From Brachyspira pilosicoli (lineage in GTDB: Bacteria > Spirochaetota > Brachyspiria > Brachyspirales > Brachyspiraceae), in the NCBI RefSeq assembly GCF_019402445.1, contig NZ_SRZM01000177.1, positions 1 through 12,009 on the forward strand: DNA of 12,009 nt, given 5' to 3'. Within the stretch, counting starts at the first letter, position 1. Every line of letters begins with the position of its first letter. The notes under the pieces are model-generated. The model searched no databases. It was not told the origin of the DNA and saw only the letters and a list, made by a program, of their open reading frames with translations. Both the position numbers and the translations under genes were made by a program. Shown here one piece after another: positions 1 to 7,795 of this stretch.

Positions 1-190
1 GAAGAATTATTATCTTCTATAATGAAAGAGATAGAATTAAAAGAAAAATCTATATATGATAAATTAGAAGAATCTAAGTCTAGTATAGATAGCTACATTA
101 AAGATGCAGATACTAAAAAAGAAGAATTATTGTCTTCTATGATGAATGAGCTAGAATCAAAGGAGAAAGCTATATATGATAGATTAGAAG
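1..190 (+). repeat. 120-bp (40-residue) tandem repeat in the coiled-coil gene, possibly the tail of an array
   Basis: Bases 1-70 and 121-190 match at 61 of 70 positions by eye, with an offset of exactly 120 bases, i.e. 40 codons in frame. Protein units begin EELLSSIMKEIELKEKSIYD and EELLSSMMNELESKEKAIYD. Similarity fades in the second half of each unit. A weaker echo, EESSSIMKDI, occurs near 1978. Because the first copy begins at base 1, more copies may lie upstream. Confidence 0.8.
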
Positions 191-477
191 ATAGAGTTCA
201 AGATATAGAAAACAAGTTATCAGTATTTGATGATAAGATAAGCAATGAAGTAAGTAGAGATTTAGAGAACTTCTATAATAGTTTAAATGAAGCTGTTAAT
301 AATTACAAAACAGAGATAAACACTTTAGAAGCTAATAGTGCAGAGTTGAGTACAGATACTCTAAACAAAATTAGTGAAGAGGTTAAAAATAGCTATGAGA
401 ATTATGTAAAAGACTTAGAAGAAGTTTATAATAATTCAGTATCTCTATTAGAAGAATATTCTAATAACTTGAAATAG
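1..477 (+). CDS. Upstream part of a giant coiled-coil protein, left end off the window, ended by an in-frame TAG
   Basis: The frame is open from base 1, so the gene begins outside the window; the ATG at 22 is only an internal methionine with no ribosome binding site. The 158 visible codons are Glu/Lys/Asp/Ser/Asn-rich with regularly spaced Leu/Ile/Val, contain no Cys, Trp or Pro, and look like continuous coiled coil. The first 190 bases contain two copies of a 40-residue unit (EELLSS at 1 and 121). The frame ends at TAG 475-477, but the same frame then runs open to 7620 with identical character. The segment ending in YSNNLK resembles a downstream module (residues around 463-495 of the following frame, ending CNNLK) that reads through without a stop. 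I infer that this is the N-terminal side of the same gene as the next entry, separated by a nonsense change or a sequencing error. Function unknown; no signal peptide or membrane segment is visible. Confidence 0.75.
   Translation, partial: EELLSSIMKEIELKEKSIYDKLEESKSSIDSYIKDADTKKEELLSSMMNELESKEKAIYDRLEDRVQDIENKLSVFDDKISNEVSRDLENFYNSLNEAVNNYKTEINTLEANSAELSTDTLNKISEEVKNSYENYVKDLEEVYNNSVSLLEEYSNNLK
475..477 (+). other. In-frame TAG interrupting the giant coiled-coil reading frame
   Basis: TAG lies in the same frame that is open from base 1 to 474 and from 478 to 7617. It is the last codon of an 18-base unit (460-477, TCTAATAACTTGAAATAG) followed directly by a similar unit (478-495, TCTAATAATTTAAAAGAT), 14 of 18 bases matching, where the corresponding codon is GAT (Asp). 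No ATG start with a ribosome binding site follows nearby; the first candidate is a TTG at 631. A nonsense mutation, a sequencing or assembly error, or stop-codon readthrough are all possible; the sequence alone cannot separate them. Confidence 0.85.
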
Positions 478-630
478 TCTAATAATTTAAAAGATGAGTT
501 AGAAAATCTTAAAGAGGAGAATGCAGAATCTCAAAAGAATTATATTGATGAGTATTTAGAAGAATATTTAAATAATATTGATTCTAAATTAGAAGATAAG
601 CTTGATATATTAAACAAAGCAAAAGAAGAA

Positions 631-3600
631 TTGGATAATATAATAAGAAATAGTTTTGATGAGCTTAATTCTAATTTGAATGATACTATAAATAAAATAA
701 ATGAAAATACTCTTAATCAAAATGAAAGAATATCTATTGTAGAGAGCAAATTAAATGATTATGCTGAACAAATATCTAAATTAGATGATAAAGAAAAATT
801 ATTCTATGAGTATATTGATTCAAAAATATCAGAACTTAAAGAAGAATATAAATCTTTAAATAAATCTTTTGAAGATAAGTTCTTAAGTATAGAAAGTGCA
901 GTACTAAGCGATGAACATGTTGAAGCATTAAGAGAAGAGTTTGCTAATTTCAAAGATACTATTTTAGAAGCTAAAAAATCAGATATTCCAAGTATTTTTG
1001 AGGAATTAAAAAATCAATTTGAAGAATCATTTGATATGTTTACTAAAGAGATATTTAATAGGGTATCAGATTCTGAGAGTATGATTTCTAATATAAAAAA
1101 TACTATGGAAGATGAAAAAAATAGTATATTAGATAAAATAGATAATTTTAAATTTGAATTGGAAGCTTTGAAAAATAATGATACTTTAAATGAATTAGAA
1201 GATGAGAGAATAAAATTACAAGATACATTTAATTCATTAAAAGAAGATTTTAATAAGCTTGATGAATTAGAAAATGAAGTTTATTTCTTAAAAAATAATT
1301 TAGAAGGTGTTGATGGTAATTTAAGAATTGATATTGATAGATTATTTGAAGAGGTATCTGAGTTTAAGTATTCATTAGAATATAAAATAGATACTTTAGA
1401 AGATAATAGTGTTTCTAAAGAATATTTTGATGAAGAGAAAGAGAAGCTTTATTCTTTATATGATGAATTAAATTCTAGCAATGATGAGTTTAGAGATAAT
1501 ATTAATAATAGAGTTGCTTATTTTGAAGATAATTTATCAGACCCAAGTAAAATATTAAAGCTTTATGAAGATGCTATCACTCCTGAAGTAAACAATTTGA
1601 AAAATGAGATAATATCAAATTTAAAAGAACAAATTGATGAGGTTGAAAATGGCATATCCATTTGGAAAGATGACAGCTTGTATAATTTGCTTGAACAATT
1701 AAAAGAAGCAAAAAATAATATAGAATCATTTATAGATAGTACAAATGATAAAAAAGAATCTATTGTAGATGATATAGTAAAAGCTGTTAGAGAGAAAATA
1801 GCAGATAGAGAAAATGAATTAAACGAATCATTAGAATCTAGAATAGACTCTATTAATGATAAGGTTAGTGATTTAGAAAGTAAATTAACTTCTGATATTA
1901 ATAGATTTAATAATATTATCACTGATGCTATTGATAAATATGAAGATGAGCTAAAAAATATAGAAAGCTACAGATTAGAAGAATCATCTTCTATAATGAA
2001 AGATATAGATGATGTTGGTAAAAATATTATTTCTAATTATGAAAGCTATGCAAAATTATTAAATACAGCTTATGAGAATAATTCTAAGTCTTTAGAAGAG
2101 CTTTGTAATAATTTGAAATTAGAAATAGAAAAAGCTAAATTAGATGCCAATAGAGGATATATTGACGTATATTTAAATGATTATTCTTCTAAGATAGATG
2201 CGAAATTAAAAGAGCAGATGGATAGTATAGAGAAGAGTAAAGAGAGTTTAGATAATATCATAACAGATTCATTAAATGATTTGAATGAAAATATAAATAA
2301 TGCTATATCTAAAGCTCTTGAAAGTTCAGAGAGTAAGATTAATGATTTTATAAATAACAAAGAATTAGAATTAGTAAATAAAATCTCTTCTTATGAAGAT
2401 AATACAATAAGTAAAGATGAATTATCTGAAGAGTTGAAAAAAATAGAAGAGAGTTTCGAGTTATTTAAATCTAATAATAATGATATATTTAATACTCTTG
2501 AAGAATATAAAACTAAAATATCTTCTATAGTAGATAGTTTATCAGATATTGAAGATAATAACTTGAACTTCACAAGCAGATTAGAGAAACGCATAGAGTT
2601 CTTTGAAGATTCTTGGGGTGACGGAGATAAAATAAAAGAATTATATTCTGATTTTATAGCTGAAAAGGCAGATAGTTTCAAATCTGATTTAGAGTTTAAG
2701 TTTAGAGATTCATTTGATGAGTTTAATTTAAAAATAAATAATGTTGAAAAGAACTTTACTGATAGTATAAACTCTATAATTGAAAGCTTAGATAAAGAAA
2801 ATCTTACTTCTAATGAAAGATTAGAAAGCATATCAAATACTATAAATAATTTGAAATCTGATTTAGAAAACAAAATTGTTTCTATTGAAGAGGCTAATGA
2901 TAAATCAAAATTATTTATTGATGATAAACTTTCTACATTTGAAAACAAAATGGAAGCATTTGAAGATAGGATAAAAGATGTAGAAGATAGTCAGCATTAT
3001 TTGAATAATGATATCACTCAATATGTAAACAGATTAGATAAAGTATTGAATGATTATGAAGAAGCTATTGATACTAAGATAAATAATTTGAAAAATAGTT
3101 TGTCAAATGGAAGCGGACATGTAGAACATAATTTAATATCTTCTTTAGAGCTTTCTAATGAACTTGCTAAGGATAAAAAAGAGTTGCTCGATTCTATACA
3201 TGAACTTAAGAAAGATGTTTATGAGACTATAGAGAGAAAAGATGCTCAGATGAATGAAGAGTTCTCTAAGTTTAAAACTGAGATTATAGAATCAATACCT
3301 AGTATGGAAGATATTAGCGATTTATTTGTTTCAGAGAAGAACAATATAGTTAATGAGTTTGAAGGATTTAAAAATGAGATATTAACTTCTAACAATAAAA
3401 ACTTCGCTGATATGTTTGAAGAAGAGAAAAATAAATTAATAGAAGAATTGGATAATTTCAAATCTGCTATTAGAGTAGAATATATGTCTAACTCTGATAA
3501 AATAGACGCCTTCAAAAACGAATATTTAAAGAACTTTAATGAGATAATTGATAAAGAAAAAGCTAATTTATATTATGCTTTAAATGATATAAGAAAAGAG

Positions 3601-6600
3601 TTTGAAAGTTTAAAAGATAATTCTGTTTCTTTAGATAAGTTTGAAGAGCTTATGTCAGAGTATAAAGGCAGTATTGATGATTCTATAGATGATACAAAAG
3701 AGAAATTATCTTCAAATATTTCAGATAAAGATTATGTATCAAAATTATTTGATGAAGAGATAGCTAATATTAATAAAACTATAGAGGAGTTTAGAAAAGA
3801 CTTAGAAGAAAACTATTCTCCTACAGATGTTATAGCTGAGATTTTATCAAAAGAACAAGTTGATTTTGAAAACAAATTATCAAGTTTAAAAGAATCAATA
3901 CTTAAAGATATTCCAAGTTTGGAAGATATAAGCAATATATTTGTTGAAGAAAAGATGTCTTTGAGAGAAGAGTTTGCTTCACTTAGAGATGACATAGAAT
4001 CTAAGATATCAGAAGAAAGTCATTTCGAAGATATTGCTGAGGAGCAAAAGGCTGATATTAGAAATAATTTTGCTATGCTTCAAGAAGAAGTGGTTGGCAA
4101 TATTAATAGCTATAGAGATAATATAGCAAATGATATTTCTAACTTTAGAGATGAGTTTGCTAATAAACTTTCATTTATAGAAGAATTGGCTAATAGTCTA
4201 TTACAAGAGAGAGAGAGAATTGCTTTAGAAGTAGAGGATATTAGATTAAAGTATGAAACAGGTACTTTATACTCTGATGATGCTATAAATAGTATGGAAA
4301 GCGATAGAAATAGACTAATTAATGAGTTTATTAATTTTAGAAAATCTATATTAGAGCTTATAAGAGAACAAGATGAAGCTATGAAGGTTTTGAATAATGA
4401 GAAAATAAGCATTATTGACAATATAGATGAGCTAAACAAAAAAGTTTCTCTAGATTTAATAAGCAAAGATGATGCTATTTCTTTGATAGATGAACAGAAA
4501 AAAGAGATATTAGATGTTCTTGAAAACTTTAAGGGTGACTCTATAGAAGCTGATTTCAAATATATGACAGAAGAGTTGAGAGATGATATTATTAAAGTAT
4601 TTGAAGAATCTAATGAAGCTTTTAGAAAACGCATAGAAGCTAGAATAGAGCATTTTGAAGATGCTTATTCAGAGCCAGAAAAAATTAAAGAGTTTTATAG
4701 AGATTCTATAGAGGCTGAAGTTGATAATATTAAAGAGAGTGCTTCTCATATATTATTAGATATTACTGATAATGTTGAAAAAGTAAAAAAACATATAGAT
4801 GATATAGAAAATGAAAAAGTAAAATCTATAATAGAGAGAATAGATAATGCTCAAAGTGAAATAGATGCTATAGTTGATACTATTAAGGTTAATTTGAAAG
4901 AGCAGGAAAATGAGATAAGATTATTAAGTCAGTCTCAGAAATTAATATCTCAAGACATAGAAAATGTTCGCAGAGAGAGAGAAGCTTTAATTGAGATGGT
5001 AAAAACTAGCGATGTTAATATAAATAATAAAATAGATAGTTTAACATCTGCTGTTATTGAGGCTTCAGATAATGCTGCAGAGAGAATAGCTGAGAAGGAA
5101 TTAGAGTTTAATAGAAAGATAAAAGAAGTTGAAGAATATATATCTTCTATGGAAGAGAAAATTATTAATGAAAATAATGAACATTTAGACAAATCTAAAG
5201 AGGCTGTTAATAATTTACTTGCTTCATTTAATGAGAGTATATTAAAAGAAACTAATGATTTAACTCCTCATATAATGAAAATTGTAAATGAGTTCGTTAA
5301 TAATGAGATGAAGAAGTTTGAGAGATTCAATGATGTTAAACAGGCTATAGATGAGGTAGAGATAACTATTAATGATAAGATAGATGAAACTTTCAAATTG
5401 ATGAATAGTAAATTAGATGATACGGCTAAAGAATTAAGAGATAATATGTCTTCTTATCAAGATGAGCTTTTAAGTGAATTAAGAAGTGCTGTTAATTCAG
5501 AGAGTGAGAGAAGCATAGAAGAAGTAAAAACTATGCATGAAGAAGAGATTACAAAATTAAAAGATATGTATCTTGAAACAGAAAAGTATTATTCTGACAG
5601 ACAAGAGAGAAGCAAAGAAGATATTGTAGCTTTATTTGAAAATACTTATAAAGAATGGCAGGATAAAATTAATTCACTTTATAGTGAGTTAGAATCAACA
5701 AAAGAGAGTATGCATTCTTCAGTTGATAATCTTTTAGATGATTTAGAGAAGGCTGTTAGTGCCAAAGAAGAGTTTAACAAATCTTTAGAAGATAATAAAG
5801 AAAAATTAAAAGATGTAGAAGAGAAGATGAATAACTTACAAAATGAGTTCTCTCCTTCTATAGAAAAACTTCAGGCTATAGTTGAAGAGAAGGCATTAGA
5901 GTTACAAAATAAAATTGAGTTGTATTCTAAAGATATAGAGGAAGAGGGTGATAAGTTTAAATCTAGACTTGAAGAGCTTTCTTCTAACGCTAAAACTTCT
6001 TTAGACAGCAAAGTTGTAGAGTTTGATTCTATAATTGATAATGTTACTAATAGAATAAATGAGCTTCTAGAGGATAAGAATAATCAATTTGATGAATTGA
6101 GAACTCAGTATGAAGATATTTCTATTTCATTGTTGGAATTAAGAGAGTCTATATCTGATGCTGTTAATGAAAAGATTAAAGAGGCTAATAGCATTATTGA
6201 AGAGAATATTACTAATATAGAAGAATCTGCTAATGATAAGTATGATAAATATATAGACAGACTTAATTCTAATATGGAACAGACTTTATCACTTCTTATG
6301 AATGATGCTAAAGAGTATGTACAAAATGCTAAAGAGGAGATGTTAAAGGTTCAGTCTTCGAATTTAGATATTTATGATGAGAGATTGGCTGGCATGAAAA
6401 ATATTATATCTGCTTTAGAAGATGATATATCTAAATATTCTAGTGAGATAGATGCTAGATTAGAAGATATTAATTTGAAGTATGAAGATAAAACTAATGT
6501 TATACTCAAAGATTTAGATTCAAGAACAGATTCTTTAACAGAAAAATTAAATGATGTTGTTAACTCTATAGATAAAATGCTTGATGATAAAACTTATGAT

Positions 6601-7620
6601 ATAAACAGTGAGTATGAAACATTAAAAATACAAATAGAAAAAATAGGCAAAGACATAGATAAGTATATGGATACTGTAAAGGTATTTGATAAAGCAGAAG
6701 AGATGGCTAACTTTATTAAAGATGATGTAGCTAAATTGGACGTTTTAGTAAATGATACTAAAAATACAGTTTATGATATGAATAAAACTATGTCTGAGTT
6801 TGAAGAGCTTAAAAATATGCATAACACTATATTAGATTATGCTGAGAGTATCAGAAAAGAGAAAGAAAGCTTGAAAGATACTCAAGAGAAAGTAAATATG
6901 CTTGTAGAGATGTCTGAAGAGGTACAAAACAAGTTTATACAAATAGCAGAAAGCAACTCTATGATAGAAAATACTCAAGAGGGTATAAAAGTTGTTATAG
7001 ATATAGCTTCTCAGATAGAAAATAAACTTGCTATTATCAATGATAAAGAAGAGCATGCTAATACTATATTAGAAAAAGTAAATTTGGCAGACAATGAATC
7101 TGATGATATATTACAAAAAATAGATACTATTAAATCTGCTATGCTTGATATAGAAGATACTAGAAGAGAGTTCTCTGACAAGATGTTTGCTTTAGACAGA
7201 GAGATGGCTAAGATAGATAAGAATGATGAAAAGGTTCAGAAGTTCTTTAGCAAGTTGGAAGAGCTTAATGTTATCATAGAAGAGATACAAAATCAGAGAG
7301 AGAATTTAAAATATATGAAGAAGCAGTATGAGGATTATGATAACAATATAGTAAAAAATCTTGAGAGAGCTGAATACTTTGTTCGTTATTTAGAAACTCT
7401 ATTGGACAATGCTGAGAAGTATGTTAATGATGCGGGCAAGAGTTTAACTAAGAGAAGTAAGACTACTACTAAGATTAATGATAAGAAAGAAAATATTATT
7501 ATTAATATGTATAAGCAGGGTTGGAAATATGATGAGATAGTAAAAAATACTTCTTATGACAGAGATGAGGTTGAGAGAGTTATTAAAAAATGGAAAGATG
7601 AATCAGCTAGGGGATATTAA
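631..7620 (+). CDS. Giant coiled-coil protein with C-terminal HTH-like cap (spirochaete large coiled-coil type)
   Basis: The open frame actually starts at 478, just after the TAG, and is continuous with the frame upstream. The coordinates given use the first TTG as a nominal start, but there is no proper Shine-Dalgarno there, so independent initiation is doubtful. From that TTG there are 2329 residues. Residues 1 to about 2010 are near-uninterrupted coiled coil, with one Cys (codon at 2104), few Pro and few Trp. Diverged internal repeats include an FED-x(n)-KI/L-x-(E/K)-x-Y block at 1522, 2602 and 4654 and an IPS-x-EDIS block at 3295 and 3910. Residues about 2010-2270 are less repetitive. A basic stretch (about 2269-2281) leads into an HTH-like tail (about 2287-2324) containing QGWKYDEIV and DRDEVERVI. 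No transmembrane segment is seen, so a cytoplasmic location is inferred. It resembles the large spirochaete coiled-coil proteins that some databases call SpiroCoCo; this is from memory and not searched. A structural or scaffold role is possible but unproven. Confidence 0.85.
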   Translation: MDNIIRNSFDELNSNLNDTINKINENTLNQNERISIVESKLNDYAEQISKLDDKEKLFYEYIDSKISELKEEYKSLNKSFEDKFLSIESAVLSDEHVEALREEFANFKDTILEAKKSDIPSIFEELKNQFEESFDMFTKEIFNRVSDSESMISNIKNTMEDEKNSILDKIDNFKFELEALKNNDTLNELEDERIKLQDTFNSLKEDFNKLDELENEVYFLKNNLEGVDGNLRIDIDRLFEEVSEFKYSLEYKIDTLEDNSVSKEYFDEEKEKLYSLYDELNSSNDEFRDNINNRVAYFEDNLSDPSKILKLYEDAITPEVNNLKNEIISNLKEQIDEVENGISIWKDDSLYNLLEQLKEAKNNIESFIDSTNDKKESIVDDIVKAVREKIADRENELNESLESRIDSINDKVSDLESKLTSDINRFNNIITDAIDKYEDELKNIESYRLEESSSIMKDIDDVGKNIISNYESYAKLLNTAYENNSKSLEELCNNLKLEIEKAKLDANRGYIDVYLNDYSSKIDAKLKEQMDSIEKSKESLDNIITDSLNDLNENINNAISKALESSESKINDFINNKELELVNKISSYEDNTISKDELSEELKKIEESFELFKSNNNDIFNTLEEYKTKISSIVDSLSDIEDNNLNFTSRLEKRIEFFEDSWGDGDKIKELYSDFIAEKADSFKSDLEFKFRDSFDEFNLKINNVEKNFTDSINSIIESLDKENLTSNERLESISNTINNLKSDLENKIVSIEEANDKSKLFIDDKLSTFENKMEAFEDRIKDVEDSQHYLNNDITQYVNRLDKVLNDYEEAIDTKINNLKNSLSNGSGHVEHNLISSLELSNELAKDKKELLDSIHELKKDVYETIERKDAQMNEEFSKFKTEIIESIPSMEDISDLFVSEKNNIVNEFEGFKNEILTSNNKNFADMFEEEKNKLIEELDNFKSAIRVEYMSNSDKIDAFKNEYLKNFNEIIDKEKANLYYALNDIRKEFESLKDNSVSLDKFEELMSEYKGSIDDSIDDTKEKLSSNISDKDYVSKLFDEEIANINKTIEEFRKDLEENYSPTDVIAEILSKEQVDFENKLSSLKESILKDIPSLEDISNIFVEEKMSLREEFASLRDDIESKISEESHFEDIAEEQKADIRNNFAMLQEEVVGNINSYRDNIANDISNFRDEFANKLSFIEELANSLLQERERIALEVEDIRLKYETGTLYSDDAINSMESDRNRLINEFINFRKSILELIREQDEAMKVLNNEKISIIDNIDELNKKVSLDLISKDDAISLIDEQKKEILDVLENFKGDSIEADFKYMTEELRDDIIKVFEESNEAFRKRIEARIEHFEDAYSEPEKIKEFYRDSIEAEVDNIKESASHILLDITDNVEKVKKHIDDIENEKVKSIIERIDNAQSEIDAIVDTIKVNLKEQENEIRLLSQSQKLISQDIENVRREREALIEMVKTSDVNINNKIDSLTSAVIEASDNAAERIAEKELEFNRKIKEVEEYISSMEEKIINENNEHLDKSKEAVNNLLASFNESILKETNDLTPHIMKIVNEFVNNEMKKFERFNDVKQAIDEVEITINDKIDETFKLMNSKLDDTAKELRDNMSSYQDELLSELRSAVNSESERSIEEVKTMHEEEITKLKDMYLETEKYYSDRQERSKEDIVALFENTYKEWQDKINSLYSELESTKESMHSSVDNLLDDLEKAVSAKEEFNKSLEDNKEKLKDVEEKMNNLQNEFSPSIEKLQAIVEEKALELQNKIELYSKDIEEEGDKFKSRLEELSSNAKTSLDSKVVEFDSIIDNVTNRINELLEDKNNQFDELRTQYEDISISLLELRESISDAVNEKIKEANSIIEENITNIEESANDKYDKYIDRLNSNMEQTLSLLMNDAKEYVQNAKEEMLKVQSSNLDIYDERLAGMKNIISALEDDISKYSSEIDARLEDINLKYEDKTNVILKDLDSRTDSLTEKLNDVVNSIDKMLDDKTYDINSEYETLKIQIEKIGKDIDKYMDTVKVFDKAEEMANFIKDDVAKLDVLVNDTKNTVYDMNKTMSEFEELKNMHNTILDYAESIRKEKESLKDTQEKVNMLVEMSEEVQNKFIQIAESNSMIENTQEGIKVVIDIASQIENKLAIINDKEEHANTILEKVNLADNESDDILQKIDTIKSAMLDIEDTRREFSDKMFALDREMAKIDKNDEKVQKFFSKLEELNVIIEEIQNQRENLKYMKKQYEDYDNNIVKNLERAEYFVRYLETLLDNAEKYVNDAGKSLTKRSKTTTKINDKKENIIINMYKQGWKYDEIVKNTSYDRDEVERVIKKWKDESARGY
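1522..4740 (+). repeat. Dispersed FED/KIxxxY protein repeat within the coiled-coil gene (three copies)
   Basis: Three blocks share the pattern (Y/F/H)-F-E-D, five or six residues, K-I/L-x-(E/K)-x-Y-x-D, then an acidic/Lys-rich helix: FEDNLSDPSKILKLYEDAI from 1522, FEDSWGDGDKIKELYSDFI from 2602 and FEDAYSEPEKIKEFYRDSI from 4654. Spacings are 1080 and 2052 bases (360 and 684 residues, the latter close to two units). Each block contains Pro and/or Gly, rare elsewhere in the protein, so it probably marks a hinge or break in the coiled coil. The second and third blocks are preceded by a similar K-R-I-E segment with a shared DNA string AAACGCATAGA. Confidence 0.7.
3295..3972 (+). repeat. IPSxEDIS repeat pair, 205-residue spacing, in the coiled-coil gene
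   Basis: IPSMEDISDLFVSEKNNI starts at 3295 and IPSLEDISNIFVEEKMSL at 3910, exactly 615 bases apart. Both are preceded by a helix ending in I-(I/L)-(E/K)-(S/D) and followed by a (N/R)EF-(E/A)-x-(F/L) helix. A looser relative, SDIPSIFEEL, lies at 979. Like the FED blocks, these carry one of the protein's rare prolines. Confidence 0.65.
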
Positions 7621-7656
7621 TTAAATAAGAGATCTGGTAAAATATAGTATATAAAT

Positions 7657-7713
7657 AATAGGCCTATAGCTAGAGAAATCTAGTTATAGGCTTATTAGTT
7701 TAACGGATTTTTT
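7657..7713 (+). terminator. Probable rho-independent terminator of the giant coiled-coil gene
   Basis: Arms 7657-7674 (AATAGGCCTATAGCTAGA) and 7679-7696 (TCTAGTTATAGGCTTATT) pair over all 18 positions, 16 Watson-Crick and 2 G-U, closing a GAAA tetraloop at 7675-7678. A run of six T (7708-7713) follows 11 bases after the stem, further than in a textbook terminator. It sits 36 bases after the stop of the coiled-coil gene and before the metN promoter. The two G-U pairs would be A-C mismatches in the opposite-strand transcript, which favours function on the + strand. Confidence 0.7.
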
Positions 7714-7737
7714 ATATTATAGTTTTCATAGTTATTA

Positions 7738-7765
7738 TTGACAGAAATATATATAATTATATAAT
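7738..7765 (+). promoter_or_regulatory. Sigma70-type promoter of the metN operon
   Basis: A perfect -35 TTGACA (7738-7743) and perfect -10 TATAAT (7760-7765) are separated by 16 bases. Transcription would start near 7771-7772, giving a leader of only about 25 bases before the metN ATG, which leaves no room for a SAM riboswitch. A 14-bp AT-only palindrome (7750-7763, TATATAATTATATA) covers the end of the spacer and overlaps the -10; it could be an operator but could equally be chance in such AT-rich DNA. Confidence 0.75.
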
Positions 7766-7795
7766 GTATAGAATAAAATTTTAATTGGAATAATA

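Noticed and set aside
22..24. ATG at 22 as the start of a separate 151-residue gene
   Set aside because: The frame is open from base 1, the ATG falls inside the first 120-bp repeat unit (the second unit also has Met there), and no ribosome binding site precedes it.
1563..5192. Several antisense open frames of 60-185 codons under the giant gene (for example 2391-2948 and 4110-4634 on the - strand)
   Set aside because: They are Ser/Leu/Ile/Phe-rich complements of the purine-rich coiled-coil codons, lack ribosome binding sites and family motifs, and lie fully inside a convincing gene.
6832..7056. Antisense open frame with Tyr/Phe/Leu-rich, membrane-like translation
   Set aside because: Hydrophobicity is a by-product of complementing GAA/AAA/ATA codons; no start signals and complete overlap with the coiled-coil gene.
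1..7620. CRISPR array or insertion sequence as an explanation for the repeats
   Set aside because: The repeats are in frame, degenerate and protein-coding, with no uniform spacers, no inverted terminal repeats and no transposase.
7621..7795. SAM riboswitch, tRNA or small RNA in the intergenic region
   Set aside because: Apart from the hairpin and promoter, no S-box, T-box or cloverleaf pattern is visible, and the inferred leader is only about 25 bases.
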